From positions 77,581 to 118,792 of the IMG/VR virus record IMGVR_UViG_3300012984_000013: 41,212 nt of DNA; one strand, 5' to 3'. This document shows, in pieces, positions 29,337-37,858 of this stretch (position 1 is its first letter; each line of letters begins with the position of its first letter). Source of the stretch: a virus. The notes under the pieces are model-generated. The model had not been told where the DNA came from, ran no database searches, and was given only the letters and a program-made list of their open reading frames with translations. The position numbers and the translations under genes were made by a program.

Positions 29337-29504
29337 TTAGGTGGTAGTAGTAGTTGTGGTTGTATCACAGCACTCATATGTCTGAATTTCAATCCACTTA
29401 CCATTCTTAGGTTTGCTTTTTCTAAGCACAAGTGATCCTGCAATCACTCTCCCTTGTCCGTCCATACGAACATAGGCTCTAAGTTCTTTTTTATTGTATG
29501 CCAT
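29337..29504 (-). CDS. Small protein with polythreonine tail, 55 aa
   Basis: A frame too short to stand out, but bounded by small gaps to both neighbours. It begins M-A-Y-N-K-K-E-L-R-A-Y-V-R and has a beta-type centre (G-R-V-I-A-G-S-L-V-L-R). It ends C-C-D followed by eight Thr before TAA. The Cys pair could bind metal or form a disulphide. Thr runs also end the 41-aa protein at 31618. It is probably a small virion or accessory protein. Confidence 0.65.
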   Translation of the reverse strand: MAYNKKELRAYVRMDGQGRVIAGSLVLRKSKPKNGKWIEIQTYECCDTTTTTTTT

Positions 29505-29508
29505 ACTA

Positions 29509-30525
29509 TTAGGTTAATTGATGTTTTTTGTTTGTATTTAACATTTGTTTTATATATTCGTTATTACACAACGTTTTGTTTTTTTCATTATTTAGAAGGC
29601 CAAATAACTTGTTACCTTCAAAAGGATTAGTATTGTTATGATATAATCCCTTATAGAATACAGGGATATCTCCTTGATATTCTCCAGCTATACCTGCATT
29701 ATGGAGTATACTTACATTATCTAACTTTTCAATAGAATCACTACTCCAAGCAAATTTCATCTCTGGAACTATTTGAGTTTCTTGATTTCTACGCCATAAA
29801 CCCCATAAAACAGCCCACATATCTGAACACCAGGATTGAAATCCTTTATTTTCACTGCCAAAAAACTGTGTATTTATAGTCATTAAATATTGACGTATAA
29901 CTAAGCAGTCTTCAAAAACTTTATCCCAGAAAGCACCATCTATATTTTTAAGTAAATATTGTGCTCCACCTGAACTTTCCTCATTCTTTTCTGCTATCTC
30001 TCTGGAAATACCTGTCATCCAGGTAATTTCATTCAAAATGTCTCTTTTCTTATACTCCTCCAATCTTTCAGGAAGTACATCTTTGACTTTACTGTCAAAG
30101 TAAGAAGCTGATATATAACTCTTTGTATCAGACAAGTAGTTTATATCATCTTCTAGAAATTTATCTATATCTGGATATTTAGTAAATACTACATCAGCAT
30201 CACAATAGAAAATAGCCTTTTCTTTAAGTTCTGGATGTAAATGAAAGTATTTAGAGAGCACATAGGGTCTTAAAATAGGTATATATAGCCCTAAAAATCT
30301 ACTAATCCTATCTTCATCCCTTTGGAAAAAGAATTTAGATTCAGGATATAAATCTACTAATTGCTGCCACTGAGGATTAGGCTCTCTATCTGCTGGTGTA
30401 AATACTAAGGATATTGCTTTATCTGAACATCCTATCTGTTTTAAGCTTTCAAGCCATGTGTGTACTTGCCATAGATAGTAAAAATCGTCAGGTTGAGCAG
30501 AAATAAACAAAAGATCTCTCTTCAT
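29509..30525 (-). CDS. Putative glycosyltransferase (DxD type), 338 aa
   Basis: A 338-aa cytoplasmic protein. F-I-S-A-Q-P-D at the start, then F-F-F-Q-R-D-E and, near residues 105-115, F-Y-C-D-A-D-V-V-F, a strand ending in the D-x-D motif of GT-A glycosyltransferases, like the glycogenin/GT8-type arrangement. Later S-G-G-A-Q-Y-L-L and S-I-L-H-N-A-G (possible second metal His) fit the fold. It probably transfers sugars to a virion protein or to host glycan. It lies among tail genes, apart from the GT2 pair on the other strand. Confidence 0.78.
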   Translation of the reverse strand: MKRDLLFISAQPDDFYYLWQVHTWLESLKQIGCSDKAISLVFTPADREPNPQWQQLVDLYPESKFFFQRDEDRISRFLGLYIPILRPYVLSKYFHLHPELKEKAIFYCDADVVFTKYPDIDKFLEDDINYLSDTKSYISASYFDSKVKDVLPERLEEYKKRDILNEITWMTGISREIAEKNEESSGGAQYLLKNIDGAFWDKVFEDCLVIRQYLMTINTQFFGSENKGFQSWCSDMWAVLWGLWRRNQETQIVPEMKFAWSSDSIEKLDNVSILHNAGIAGEYQGDIPVFYKGLYHNNTNPFEGNKLFGLLNNEKNKTLCNNEYIKQMLNTNKKHQLT

Positions 30526-30543
30526 ATAAATTTGGTTTTATTG

Positions 30544-31107
30544 TTAATTTAAAATTCCTTCTATGTGTTTCCAGGTTTTACCAAAAATGACATTTCTTAT
30601 TGTTTGTCTACTTTCTGAAAACTTATCACAAATATCGTTAATTTCATGTCCAGATTTATATAAATCTCTTATTTCTACCACTAAAAGATTATTTAATTTA
30701 GCTCTAGAGTTATTTTCTCCAGATCTATCTTTTTGTAAACCATTATTGTAAGCATGTAATTGATTCTGAGAATTAGTGCACCATTCTAAATTTTCAGCTC
30801 TATTGTCAGTTTTGATACCATTTTTATGATTTACTTGTGGTAGATTTAGTGGATTTGGAATAAAAGCCAGAGCCACAAGCCTATGGACTCTGTATATATT
30901 ACCACCCTCTAACCGTACTTGATAATAACCCTTTGTATTTTTACCAGGATTTAGATATTTACCCTTTTTAAGATATTTTCTTCCATCTTTTCTTAATAGA
31001 TATCTATCTAAACTTCTAATATTTCCTAGATTACTTATCTCATAACTATTTTCATAATTTTGAATAGGTATCCAGTTTTCCTGAATAAATACTAATTCTT
31101 TTTTCAT
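30544..31107 (-). CDS. NUMOD4-HNH homing endonuclease
   Basis: A 187-aa protein. It starts with a NUMOD4-like segment (E-N-W-I-P-I-Q-N-Y-E-N-S-Y-E-I-S-N-L-G-N-I-R-S), then R-V-H-R-L-V-A-L-A-F-I-P-N-P, the HNH core V-N-H-K-N-G-I-K-T-D-N-R-A-E-N-L-E-W-C-T, and a C-terminal helix-turn-helix (I-C-D-K-F-S-E-S-R-Q-T-I-R-N-V). The architecture matches free-standing phage homing endonucleases such as the SPO1-type enzymes. It sits between a tail gene and a glycosyltransferase gene. No duplicated neighbour tail is seen here. Confidence 0.9.
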   Translation of the reverse strand: MKKELVFIQENWIPIQNYENSYEISNLGNIRSLDRYLLRKDGRKYLKKGKYLNPGKNTKGYYQVRLEGGNIYRVHRLVALAFIPNPLNLPQVNHKNGIKTDNRAENLEWCTNSQNQLHAYNNGLQKDRSGENNSRAKLNNLLVVEIRDLYKSGHEINDICDKFSESRQTIRNVIFGKTWKHIEGILN

Positions 31108-31124
31108 GTTGGTTTTATGTTATA

Positions 31125-31613
31125 TTATTGACCGAAATTCTTGGCCACAATATAGTAATTATTTCCTATTTTTTTTATTCCTATTATATATTTATCTCCT
31201 GATACACCAGATAATGTTAGTGTATTATCTCCAGAAGCCACTCCCTCACTTACGCAAAGTGAGGTTGCAGGAAATGTATATACAGCAGAAGCAGCACTTA
31301 AAGTTACTTCTAAAGTAATATCATCCCCTGTAAATGAGATTGTAAAAGTTCTTGTTGCAGAAGATGAACTTAACGTTTGCTTAGTAGCAGTTAAATCCAT
31401 AGTAGAAGCATCTACTAAAGCAACAGATGAGTTAACAGAGGGCTGTTTAGCATCTAAAGCTGATTGTAAATCAGTCTGATTGCTTAATGTGCCTGTAACT
31501 GTTCCCCACACAGCACTTGTTCCTATACTTGATATTAATCTTTCTAGATCTAACCATCCTTTAGATCCTTTAATTGATTTTTCCCAAAAACCTGTTTTTA
31601 TAAATACTGGCAT
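31125..31613 (-). CDS. Tail appendage protein, 162 aa
   Basis: The N-terminal 35 residues (F-I-K-T-G-F-W-E-K-S, then W-L-D-L-E-R-L-I) look like a short attachment segment. W-G-T-V-T-G-T-L-S-N-Q-T-D-L-Q-S-A-L-D-A-K-Q is a common linker in tail and head fibres. The remainder is Ser/Thr-rich beta sandwich. It is probably a fibre or cap protein of the virion. The gene order suggests cotranscription with the 41-aa protein and the esterase fibre. Confidence 0.78.
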   Translation of the reverse strand: MPVFIKTGFWEKSIKGSKGWLDLERLISSIGTSAVWGTVTGTLSNQTDLQSALDAKQPSVNSSVALVDASTMDLTATKQTLSSSSATRTFTISFTGDDITLEVTLSAASAVYTFPATSLCVSEGVASGDNTLTLSGVSGDKYIIGIKKIGNNYYIVAKNFGQ

Positions 31614-31617
31614 ATCT

Positions 31618-31743
31618 TTATGACGTTGTTGTTGTACTTGTAGTAGTAATTGAAGAACCCATTACTTGGGTCAATCTTCTTATTTTTTGTCTTATTTGAT
31701 ACAAAAGTTTAGCTTCTGTAGACCATCCTATTTCTTGTGGCAT
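31618..31743 (-). CDS. Small protein with fibre-type N-terminal motif and Thr/Ser tail, 41 aa
   Basis: A 41-residue frame between two tail genes. Its I-G-W-S-T-E-A-K-L-L-Y-Q-I segment matches the first residues of the 790-aa tail fibre (I-G-W-S-V-E-E-N-L-L-Y-D-I), followed in both by R-L. It then ends in Thr and Ser residues (T-T-T-S-T-T-T-T-S). It may be a stand-alone attachment module or the remnant of a longer fibre. Confidence 0.65.
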   Translation of the reverse strand: MPQEIGWSTEAKLLYQIRQKIRRLTQVMGSSITTTSTTTTS

Positions 31744-31744
31744 A

Positions 31745-33622
31745 TTACACTGGTGTAAAAGTTGTTACTGTTGATATTGTACCAGAAGCTGTTTTATTAT
31801 CTGAAGTTGTAATAGTTACAGTTTCATCAGTAGCTCCTGTTTTTAAATCTGGTGTAATTTGGTAACTATTAGCATCAACATCATATACTAAAGTAGCACT
31901 CCTAGTTTTTCCATTGTTGGCAGTTGTACCATTTCCAAGCATAACTGTAAATAGTCTTGTTTTAACCCATCCTCTTACAGTTAATGTACCTGATCTTGGT
32001 AATGAAGGTATATCTAAAGTTTTAGCGTATGGTAACCAGTATGGTTCTGCCTGAATTATGCCAGCAGATCCACTAGGATTATCATGTAACCATCTAGGTG
32101 AATCTCCTGTTGTAGTTACTGAATATAACAATTCAGTATTTGAAGCAGGACCGCCGTATTTACTAGAAGTTACAACTCTGGATAACCCATTATATTCATC
32201 TCTAACTCTACTAGATTGATCAATATCTACAGAAGTATCCTGATCATCATGGAATAAATGGAATCTACCTTTGAAATTTTTAGCGATAGCATCGACACTA
32301 TTTCTCATAAAATATTCATTTGTAAATGATGCTCTAGGACTACCTACATCAGTATCTAATTGTGTTCTTCTTGTAGGTTCTTCTGCATACCATGAGAAGG
32401 TATCATCATATCCATAATCTGACATACCAAAATGTGAACAAGCCACTGGGCATAAATCAGGAAATCTGGTAACAAATGACATAGTATTACCCCCTCCTCC
32501 TGAATATCCAGAAATAGCTACTCTATTGGTATCAATTATTCCCAATCCAGCGTATCTGGTTAAAAATCCTTGATATACATCATATATATCATATACTTCT
32601 TGTCCTCCAGAATCTCTGGTTCCTGCTGCAACCCTGCCTCTCATTGCTACACCTATTACAAAAAAACCTGCATTTGCAAATCTTGTATAAGCATCTGCAC
32701 CTAAAGCAGAGGGTAGATCACTGTATCCATGCATTATAATAAGTACAGGTAATGGAGTATTATAAGTATCCAAATAATTACCATATTCAAATATATCACC
32801 ATATAATGATGCTGTTCCTAGAGTAGCAGTTTTAGCATCTCCTGATTGTACAGTACCGGAGGTATATGTATATACTGGCATTGTTGTAGTTACACTTAAT
32901 CCCCATTTGCTATTAAGATAAGTATACATTTTCTTTTCTTCTAACTCAGTATGCCAATCTGAATATATAATAATAGATTTAATATAACCATCAAAACTAT
33001 TATTAGAACTATCGCTTCCTATATCAAATCCAGCGGAACAGCTTTGTAAAACTCTTGAATCACTATCTGCTAATTGTACAACATTATCAATCTTAAATAC
33101 ACATCTACTCATAAAACTAGTAGTAGCTGTACCTATAGATTGCCATTTAATCGTAAGAATATGATAATTAGAAGTATTTGTAAAAGCAAATGTCTTTTGA
33201 CCTGGACTTGTAGAATTTCTATTACTTACTTGAAATAAATTTGTACTAATGTTTACATCATATCCATTAGCAGTAGTAGCTACACCACCATTACCTATGA
33301 TCTTTTGAGTATTTGACGTTCCATTGGCTTTAAAAACAACATACATTGTATATGTCGTTATTCCTGTAACAGCAGGTGCTCTTAGTATCTCATTATTGGC
33401 TCTAGTAAATAAAATAGATTGACCACCCCCATCAGTTACCTGATTAGGAGTGTTTCTTGATGCTACTGTAGTTGCACCACTTCCTCCAAATTTATTAGTT
33501 AATCCTGTTACTTCTGTACCAGTACCCAAAGTTACATTATCAGCTTCAAACCAATAGACTTTATTATCCAATTGACTTGGAGAAAATACATTTGCACCAC
33601 TTAATAGTGTGAAAAAACTCAT
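31745..33622 (-). CDS. Tail protein with LamG-like lectin and alpha/beta-hydrolase (esterase) domains
   Basis: A 625-aa protein. Residues about 15-240 have the pattern of a concanavalin A/LamG-like jelly roll (Y-T-M-Y-V-V-F-K-A-N, H-I-L-T-I-K-W, K-S-I-I-I-Y). From about 290 an alpha/beta hydrolase begins with V-L-I-I-M-H-G-Y-S-D (oxyanion loop), then V-A-I-S-G-Y-S-G-G-G-G with nucleophile Ser374, an acidic cluster F-H-D-D-Q-D near 460, and possible catalytic His at 513 (W-L-H-D). The fold suits deacetylation of capsule or O-antigen sugars during adsorption. The C-terminal 80 residues are a beta domain. It overlaps the upstream gene by one base. Confidence 0.83.
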   Translation of the reverse strand: MSFFTLLSGANVFSPSQLDNKVYWFEADNVTLGTGTEVTGLTNKFGGSGATTVASRNTPNQVTDGGGQSILFTRANNEILRAPAVTGITTYTMYVVFKANGTSNTQKIIGNGGVATTANGYDVNISTNLFQVSNRNSTSPGQKTFAFTNTSNYHILTIKWQSIGTATTSFMSRCVFKIDNVVQLADSDSRVLQSCSAGFDIGSDSSNNSFDGYIKSIIIYSDWHTELEEKKMYTYLNSKWGLSVTTTMPVYTYTSGTVQSGDAKTATLGTASLYGDIFEYGNYLDTYNTPLPVLIIMHGYSDLPSALGADAYTRFANAGFFVIGVAMRGRVAAGTRDSGGQEVYDIYDVYQGFLTRYAGLGIIDTNRVAISGYSGGGGNTMSFVTRFPDLCPVACSHFGMSDYGYDDTFSWYAEEPTRRTQLDTDVGSPRASFTNEYFMRNSVDAIAKNFKGRFHLFHDDQDTSVDIDQSSRVRDEYNGLSRVVTSSKYGGPASNTELLYSVTTTGDSPRWLHDNPSGSAGIIQAEPYWLPYAKTLDIPSLPRSGTLTVRGWVKTRLFTVMLGNGTTANNGKTRSATLVYDVDANSYQITPDLKTGATDETVTITTSDNKTASGTISTVTTFTPV

Positions 33623-34200
33623 TATTTTTCTGTTATAAGTACATCAATTGAAGCTCCATTAACATTAACTGTAGTATTTTGAAGAATAACAATTCCTAAA
33701 AGAGTACTTGTTTGTCTTTCTACCACAGTAACTGTGAATCCAGTTGTAGATATTGAATTTATTATTATAACCTGATTACTATTTCCACCTACTACTCTAG
33801 CCTGTATATTTGGAGCAACTGAGTATGAAGTTCCAAAAGTCACAGTATATATCCCACTGCTATTAGTGGTTCCAGAATAAGTTTCCTGTCTCTTCATTGA
33901 AGGGATAGTCGGTTTATTGGATAAATCATTATAACTACCGCTAGTAGCCACAGTGGCTAATCCTGGATTAAATTCTTGTAAAGGAGCTTTTATAAACCTT
34001 CCCACTCCCATTCCTGTGGCTGCTAATACATTTTCACCATCAGCGGTAAGAGATGAAAAAGCATCATAATAGTATACTCTTACGGGAGTATCTTTTAATA
34101 CTGTCTCACCTAATAGAATATAAGCTTGACCATCCGTTGCTCCATTATAGTTAATTAGATCGCTCTTATATTGAGCATTTAAATCATTTTTAAGTGCCAT
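33622..34200 (-). CDS. Tail fibre/receptor-binding-like protein, 192 aa
   Basis: The N-terminal part is a short beta segment with A-L-K-N-D-L-N-A-Q-Y. G-S-Y-N-D-L-S-N-K-P-T-I-P near residues 88-100 is a frequent fibre linker. The C-terminal about 90 residues are a Thr/Val/Ile-rich beta sandwich as in phage fibre tips. It probably forms a trimeric or capping part of the tail fibre coded just upstream. No enzyme motif is seen. Confidence 0.78.
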   Translation of the reverse strand: MALKNDLNAQYKSDLINYNGATDGQAYILLGETVLKDTPVRVYYYDAFSSLTADGENVLAATGMGVGRFIKAPLQEFNPGLATVATSGSYNDLSNKPTIPSMKRQETYSGTTNSSGIYTVTFGTSYSVAPNIQARVVGGNSNQVIIINSISTTGFTVTVVERQTSTLLGIVILQNTTVNVNGASIDVLITEK

Positions 34201-34214
34201 TTTTTTATTTTTAA

Positions 34215-36587
34215 TTAATATTTAAATACAACTGCTCTAAAAGTACCAGAGGAAGGATCTCTACTCGTTACTAAATCAAGGTTACTAAATCTTACTGTCA
34301 CAGTATTAGCTGCACTAACCCATGCTGTATATATACTATTAGCGAAAGTAGAACCATTTGGAGGTGTTACAATAACACTATCTCCATCTGCTGCACCTGT
34401 AACAGTTATAGTTAAATCATTAGAACTACTTGCTCCCGTACTTGGGAAATCTAATGTAGCAGTAGCTGTTAAAGTTTTAGCTAGAGTATATCTAGTAGTA
34501 GACGATGTGACAAAGTAGTTAGTTCCATCGAATTCAACTGCACCAGCCTCTGGAGTTGTTAAGTTTGTACCAGAAGTTAATTTTAGAGGTGCTGTATTTG
34601 CAGTTGCTGTACCTGCTGCTATATGAATTTTAGCAGTAGGAGTACCTGTTCCGAATCCACTCATTGCTCCTGCTGGTCTAATTAGAAGACCATAGTGAGT
34701 TCCAGTAACACTGGTTACTGTAGGATTATAATCTATAGCAGTTAAGGTTCCTAATACAGATGTGTATGTTATATTTGTGAAATCTATAAGTTTTACTGCT
34801 CCAGATGAAGTTGATGTTTGGTTTAATGTCCATTTAAAATCCAACAACTCCATAGTTGCAGTACCTGATGTTGGTGCGAATGTATTACCCTCAAGGGCAA
34901 ATAGTTTTCTATCCCCAGAAGTTGAAGTTATAGAGGCATTATTTTTAATTCTCCATGCTGTACCACCACTATCTGGTGTTAAATTGTGCTGAAGTAAATA
35001 TTGGTTTGCTGTAGGTGAAGCTGTAGCATAAGTAGTATCATACTGTCCAAGAAACGCAGAAGAACCAAAAAACAAAGGTCCATCTGATCTAACTCTGAAA
35101 AGTAACGAGGTTCCACTATTCTCTAGATATATTGCGTTTGAGTTTGAATTTGTACTTCCTGATGTTAGATATAGAGCGTTCCCTGTTCCAGTTGATGGAC
35201 CTTCAATCCATAATGACATTGGACTAGTACCTGTAAATGCTCCTGGAGTTGCTGTCAATTTAACATGTCTACCAACTAATTTTTGGTTATTTCCACCAGC
35301 TACTACTGTAGGAGTTTCGTGTATAGCTACTGCATCATTTGTACCTGTAGAACTACCTGTTACACTATATGTGAATTTAGTAGCAGCATCTGATGATGCA
35401 GTAGATGTTGAACTACCTGTAAAAGTTAGACCATTTATAGTCGAACTTGTTATGGTTGATGCGGACACTAATGTGGTAGTGCCTGAAGTTAACCAAAAAG
35501 GAGCAGTTCCAGTAATTGCTGAACTAAAGTTAGTCCATGAAGGAGTTGCAAGCCAAGTAGCTACACCTGTACCTAATCCTGATAAATTGGTTGCAGAATA
35601 AGCACCCCAAGCAGGTGCTGCACCAGAGCCTGCTGATATTAAAGCATTTCCAGATGTACCTGCTCCTCCTGAAAAAGCAAATGCACCACCATCATTAATA
35701 GCAAATACATCTGTACCATTATCCTTAAATCTGACAATAGGGTCTGTTTGTGCACCGTTATCTGCTATCAAGGCTGCGGATTGTGTTGGGTTTGTTGTCC
35801 GGTTTAATGAGAACCAACCCCCTACATGAACGGGTGATGTGCCGGTATTTATTGCCGATCCAACTACCCCGATATTAGTTGCACTATTTTTTGGAAACTG
35901 TGCAATACCAACAAGTCCAGCAGACACATCACCGCCATTAGCAAATCCGAAAAAACCAGCATTTAAGCCAGCTACCGTTCCTGTAGAACCCGCATTAGCT
36001 CCAAAATTACCAACTGCCACATTAGATCCAGAAGCGGGAATTAAAGTATTCCCAGTTCCTAAAGCGAGATTATTAAAACCGCCAGCATATGTTGAGCTAG
36101 ACCCAGTATATCCTGCATTATATCTTGAATAAAACCCTATATTAGACTGAGAGGCAGATCCAGCAGATGTGACGTCTACCACCACTGCTATTTGAGAGCC
36201 TGTAGGTGAAGATGGTTGTGTTGCTGTAATATTTAAAGCTTGAGCTTGATCACCTAGAGTACCTCCTGTTATAACTTCCTTTCCTGCTAGAGTTAATGTA
36301 TTACTAGCAAATGTTAAATTTGCAGATCCACCAAAAGCCCCTGAGTTGTTGAATTGGACTTGAGTATTTGCACCTCCAGGAGTTCCACCTCCACCACTTG
36401 AATAAATAGGAATATTTAATACATTTCCTATTAATGTAGCAGCACCTGAAGTACCAGTTGTGGTTAATGATATAGAACCTCCACCACCTCCACCAGATAT
36501 AGAGGTTACTCCTATAAGTCTTTCTAAATCTTTTAAAATATCATAGAGAAGATTTTCCTCTACACTCCAGCCTATTTGTCTGTTCAT
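34215..36587 (-). CDS. Long tail fibre protein, 790 aa
   Basis: The N-terminus has the attachment-type segment I-G-W-S-V-E-E-N-L-L-Y, then poly-Gly linkers (G-G-G-G-G-G near residue 32). Long Ser/Thr/Gly/Ala repeats follow, including V-Q-F-N-N-S-G-A-F-G-G-S-A-N, typical of trimeric fibre shafts. Around residues 125-290 the sequence (N-L-A-L-G-T-G-N, V-A-V-G-N-F-G-A-N-A-G) resembles YadA-like head repeats and is visibly richer in G and C than its neighbours, a probable exchange patch. It has no peptidase-type chaperone motif that I can recognise. It likely binds the host surface. Confidence 0.85.
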   Translation of the reverse strand: MNRQIGWSVEENLLYDILKDLERLIGVTSISGGGGGGSISLTTTGTSGAATLIGNVLNIPIYSSGGGGTPGGANTQVQFNNSGAFGGSANLTFASNTLTLAGKEVITGGTLGDQAQALNITATQPSSPTGSQIAVVVDVTSAGSASQSNIGFYSRYNAGYTGSSSTYAGGFNNLALGTGNTLIPASGSNVAVGNFGANAGSTGTVAGLNAGFFGFANGGDVSAGLVGIAQFPKNSATNIGVVGSAINTGTSPVHVGGWFSLNRTTNPTQSAALIADNGAQTDPIVRFKDNGTDVFAINDGGAFAFSGGAGTSGNALISAGSGAAPAWGAYSATNLSGLGTGVATWLATPSWTNFSSAITGTAPFWLTSGTTTLVSASTITSSTINGLTFTGSSTSTASSDAATKFTYSVTGSSTGTNDAVAIHETPTVVAGGNNQKLVGRHVKLTATPGAFTGTSPMSLWIEGPSTGTGNALYLTSGSTNSNSNAIYLENSGTSLLFRVRSDGPLFFGSSAFLGQYDTTYATASPTANQYLLQHNLTPDSGGTAWRIKNNASITSTSGDRKLFALEGNTFAPTSGTATMELLDFKWTLNQTSTSSGAVKLIDFTNITYTSVLGTLTAIDYNPTVTSVTGTHYGLLIRPAGAMSGFGTGTPTAKIHIAAGTATANTAPLKLTSGTNLTTPEAGAVEFDGTNYFVTSSTTRYTLAKTLTATATLDFPSTGASSSNDLTITVTGAADGDSVIVTPPNGSTFANSIYTAWVSAANTVTVRFSNLDLVTSRDPSSGTFRAVVFKY

Positions 36588-36598
36588 ATTTTGTAATA

Positions 36599-37009
36599 TT
36601 AAAGAAGTAAAACAATAACTATACCTTCAACAGTACAGACTATAACTAATTTTACTATTTTCCTTCTATATTCTTTTTTAAGTTCTTTCTTTTCTTGTAA
36701 AAGTTCAGTGTTTCTATTAGAAACTAAGTCAATTTTTTCATTCTGTAATAGAATTACACCATCTTTAGCTTTAATTAAGGTATCTGCTGCTATTAATGCA
36801 GAGTCAGCCTTAACTGCCTTATTTTCAAGAGCTTTGATTACTTTTCGTGATTCATGAAGTTCTTTAATCTCATGAACCATTCTCCATAACCGCCATCTTT
36901 GTACTCCAACCTCCTTTGTACTATCTGGGATAATAGACTGTGAGAATGCTGTCCAACTCTGCATCAGTATAACGAACAGGAGGAGCACTTTTAATCTTTT
37001 TAAGTTCAT
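36599..37009 (-). CDS. Spanin-like membrane protein with signal peptide and C-terminal anchor
   Basis: A 136-aa protein. Residues 4-23 form a signal peptide (R-L-K-V-L-L-L-F-V-I-L, end A-F-S). The middle is a long Lys/Glu/Leu coiled coil and the last about 17 residues are hydrophobic (I-V-C-T-V-E-G-I-V-I-V-L-L-L). No lipobox Cys is seen. Its first 89 bases overlap the upstream i-spanin-like gene in another frame, as in Rz/Rz1 pairs. The topology, envelope-directed at one end and membrane-anchored at the other, suits disruption of the outer membrane at lysis, but a virion scaffold role remains possible. Confidence 0.72.
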   Translation of the reverse strand: MNLKRLKVLLLFVILMQSWTAFSQSIIPDSTKEVGVQRWRLWRMVHEIKELHESRKVIKALENKAVKADSALIAADTLIKAKDGVILLQNEKIDLVSNRNTELLQEKKELKKEYRRKIVKLVIVCTVEGIVIVLLL

Positions 37010-37259
37010 TTTTGGTTTTAATTACTTCTTCGTCAGCCTTTTTAAGAGCTTTTACTTTACTTTCATATTTCTTTGTCAATATTTCAATATTGATATTAAC
37101 ACTATCTAGTTTAAAATTTACTTTGTCCATTTCCTTTTTATACTCTATTGCTCTCTGTTTCTCATCATTTTTAGATGATTCAGATTTAATTAGTAGAATA
37201 CATAGTATAAAAACCACTAATGTTAGTAAAGTAGCTACTTTAGGAACTAAATTCTTCAT
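36921..37259 (-). CDS. Inner-membrane spanin-like (Rz-type) protein
   Basis: A 112-aa protein with one N-terminal transmembrane segment (residues about 5-24, T-L-L-T-L-V-V-F-I-L-C), a charged coiled coil of about 60 residues, and the end Y-T-D-A-E-L-D-S-I-L-T-V-Y-Y-P. This is the layout of i-spanins. The overlap with the next gene and the position after holin-like genes support a lysis role. No sequence motif is specific, so the call rests on topology and order. Confidence 0.74.
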   Translation of the reverse strand: MKNLVPKVATLLTLVVFILCILLIKSESSKNDEKQRAIEYKKEMDKVNFKLDSVNINIEILTKKYESKVKALKKADEEVIKTKNELKKIKSAPPVRYTDAELDSILTVYYPR

Positions 37260-37663
37260 AATTTAAGTAGTGTATCTGGTCCTAGAACTCCTTTAAGTAT
37301 TAAATATATAACAATTGCTTTTATAACCCATTTAAATGTGTCTTTAGCAGTCTCAATAGCTTCTGTTTTTAAGGATTTCTTAGTTTTTGATTCTATTTCC
37401 TTATCTTCATTTCTTCTATGAATCTCATGGATTTGTCGTTTAAGATCATCAATCTCATCTTCCAAATCGATTTGTTTATCAATAACTCCTTTGTGTTTGT
37501 TTTTAGAATCCCCATATAGACCAACATCCACTTTCTGGAGTAATTGAAGAATTGTATTAACGTTTTCTTTAATATCAGAAATTTCTCTTTCCACAAAAGT
37601 TATTTTTTGTTTTACTTCAGTAACATCCTTGTCCATCTTGATATATTGTTCTTCTGGGGTCAT
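37256..37663 (-). CDS. XhlA-like coiled-coil/transmembrane protein
   Basis: A 135-aa protein. The first 90 residues are heptad coiled coil (V-K-Q-K-I-T-F-V-E-R-E-I, D-E-I-D-D-L-K-R-Q-I). The C-terminus has one hydrophobic helix (W-V-I-K-A-I-V-I-Y-L-I-L-K-G-V-L-G). This cytoplasmic coil plus C-terminal anchor matches XhlA-type lysis proteins that act with a holin. It overlaps the i-spanin-like gene by four bases and follows a small membrane protein. Confidence 0.76.
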   Translation of the reverse strand: MTPEEQYIKMDKDVTEVKQKITFVEREISDIKENVNTILQLLQKVDVGLYGDSKNKHKGVIDKQIDLEDEIDDLKRQIHEIHRRNEDKEIESKTKKSLKTEAIETAKDTFKWVIKAIVIYLILKGVLGPDTLLKL

Positions 37664-37674
37664 TTTTCAAGAGT

Positions 37675-37857
37675 TTATTCATTAGGTTTATCCCAATCCT
37701 TAGCTAGGATTCCTATAAGTGTAACAACTACACCTAATCCTTCAGCCCATTCGGTAACAGTTATACTCTTTTTCCAAAGCATCAATGTTAGCATTCCTAT
37801 TACAAGGCCAGCCACTGAGGTTTTCCAATGAGTAATTATATTTTTAATAACTTTCAT
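37675..37857 (-). CDS. Small holin-like membrane protein, 60 aa
   Basis: Two hydrophobic segments (residues about 14-28, S-V-A-G-L-V-I-G-M-L-T-L-M, and 40-53, G-L-G-V-V-V-T-L-I-G-I-L-A-K-D) and a charged end D-W-D-K-P-N-E. The W-K-T-S-V-A-G-L and I-L-A-K-D pattern is frequent in small phage holins of Gram-negative hosts. Short length and its place at the head of the lysis set support a pore-forming role. Confidence in the exact class is moderate. Confidence 0.74.
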   Translation of the reverse strand: MKVIKNIITHWKTSVAGLVIGMLTLMLWKKSITVTEWAEGLGVVVTLIGILAKDWDKPNE

Positions 37858-37858
37858 A

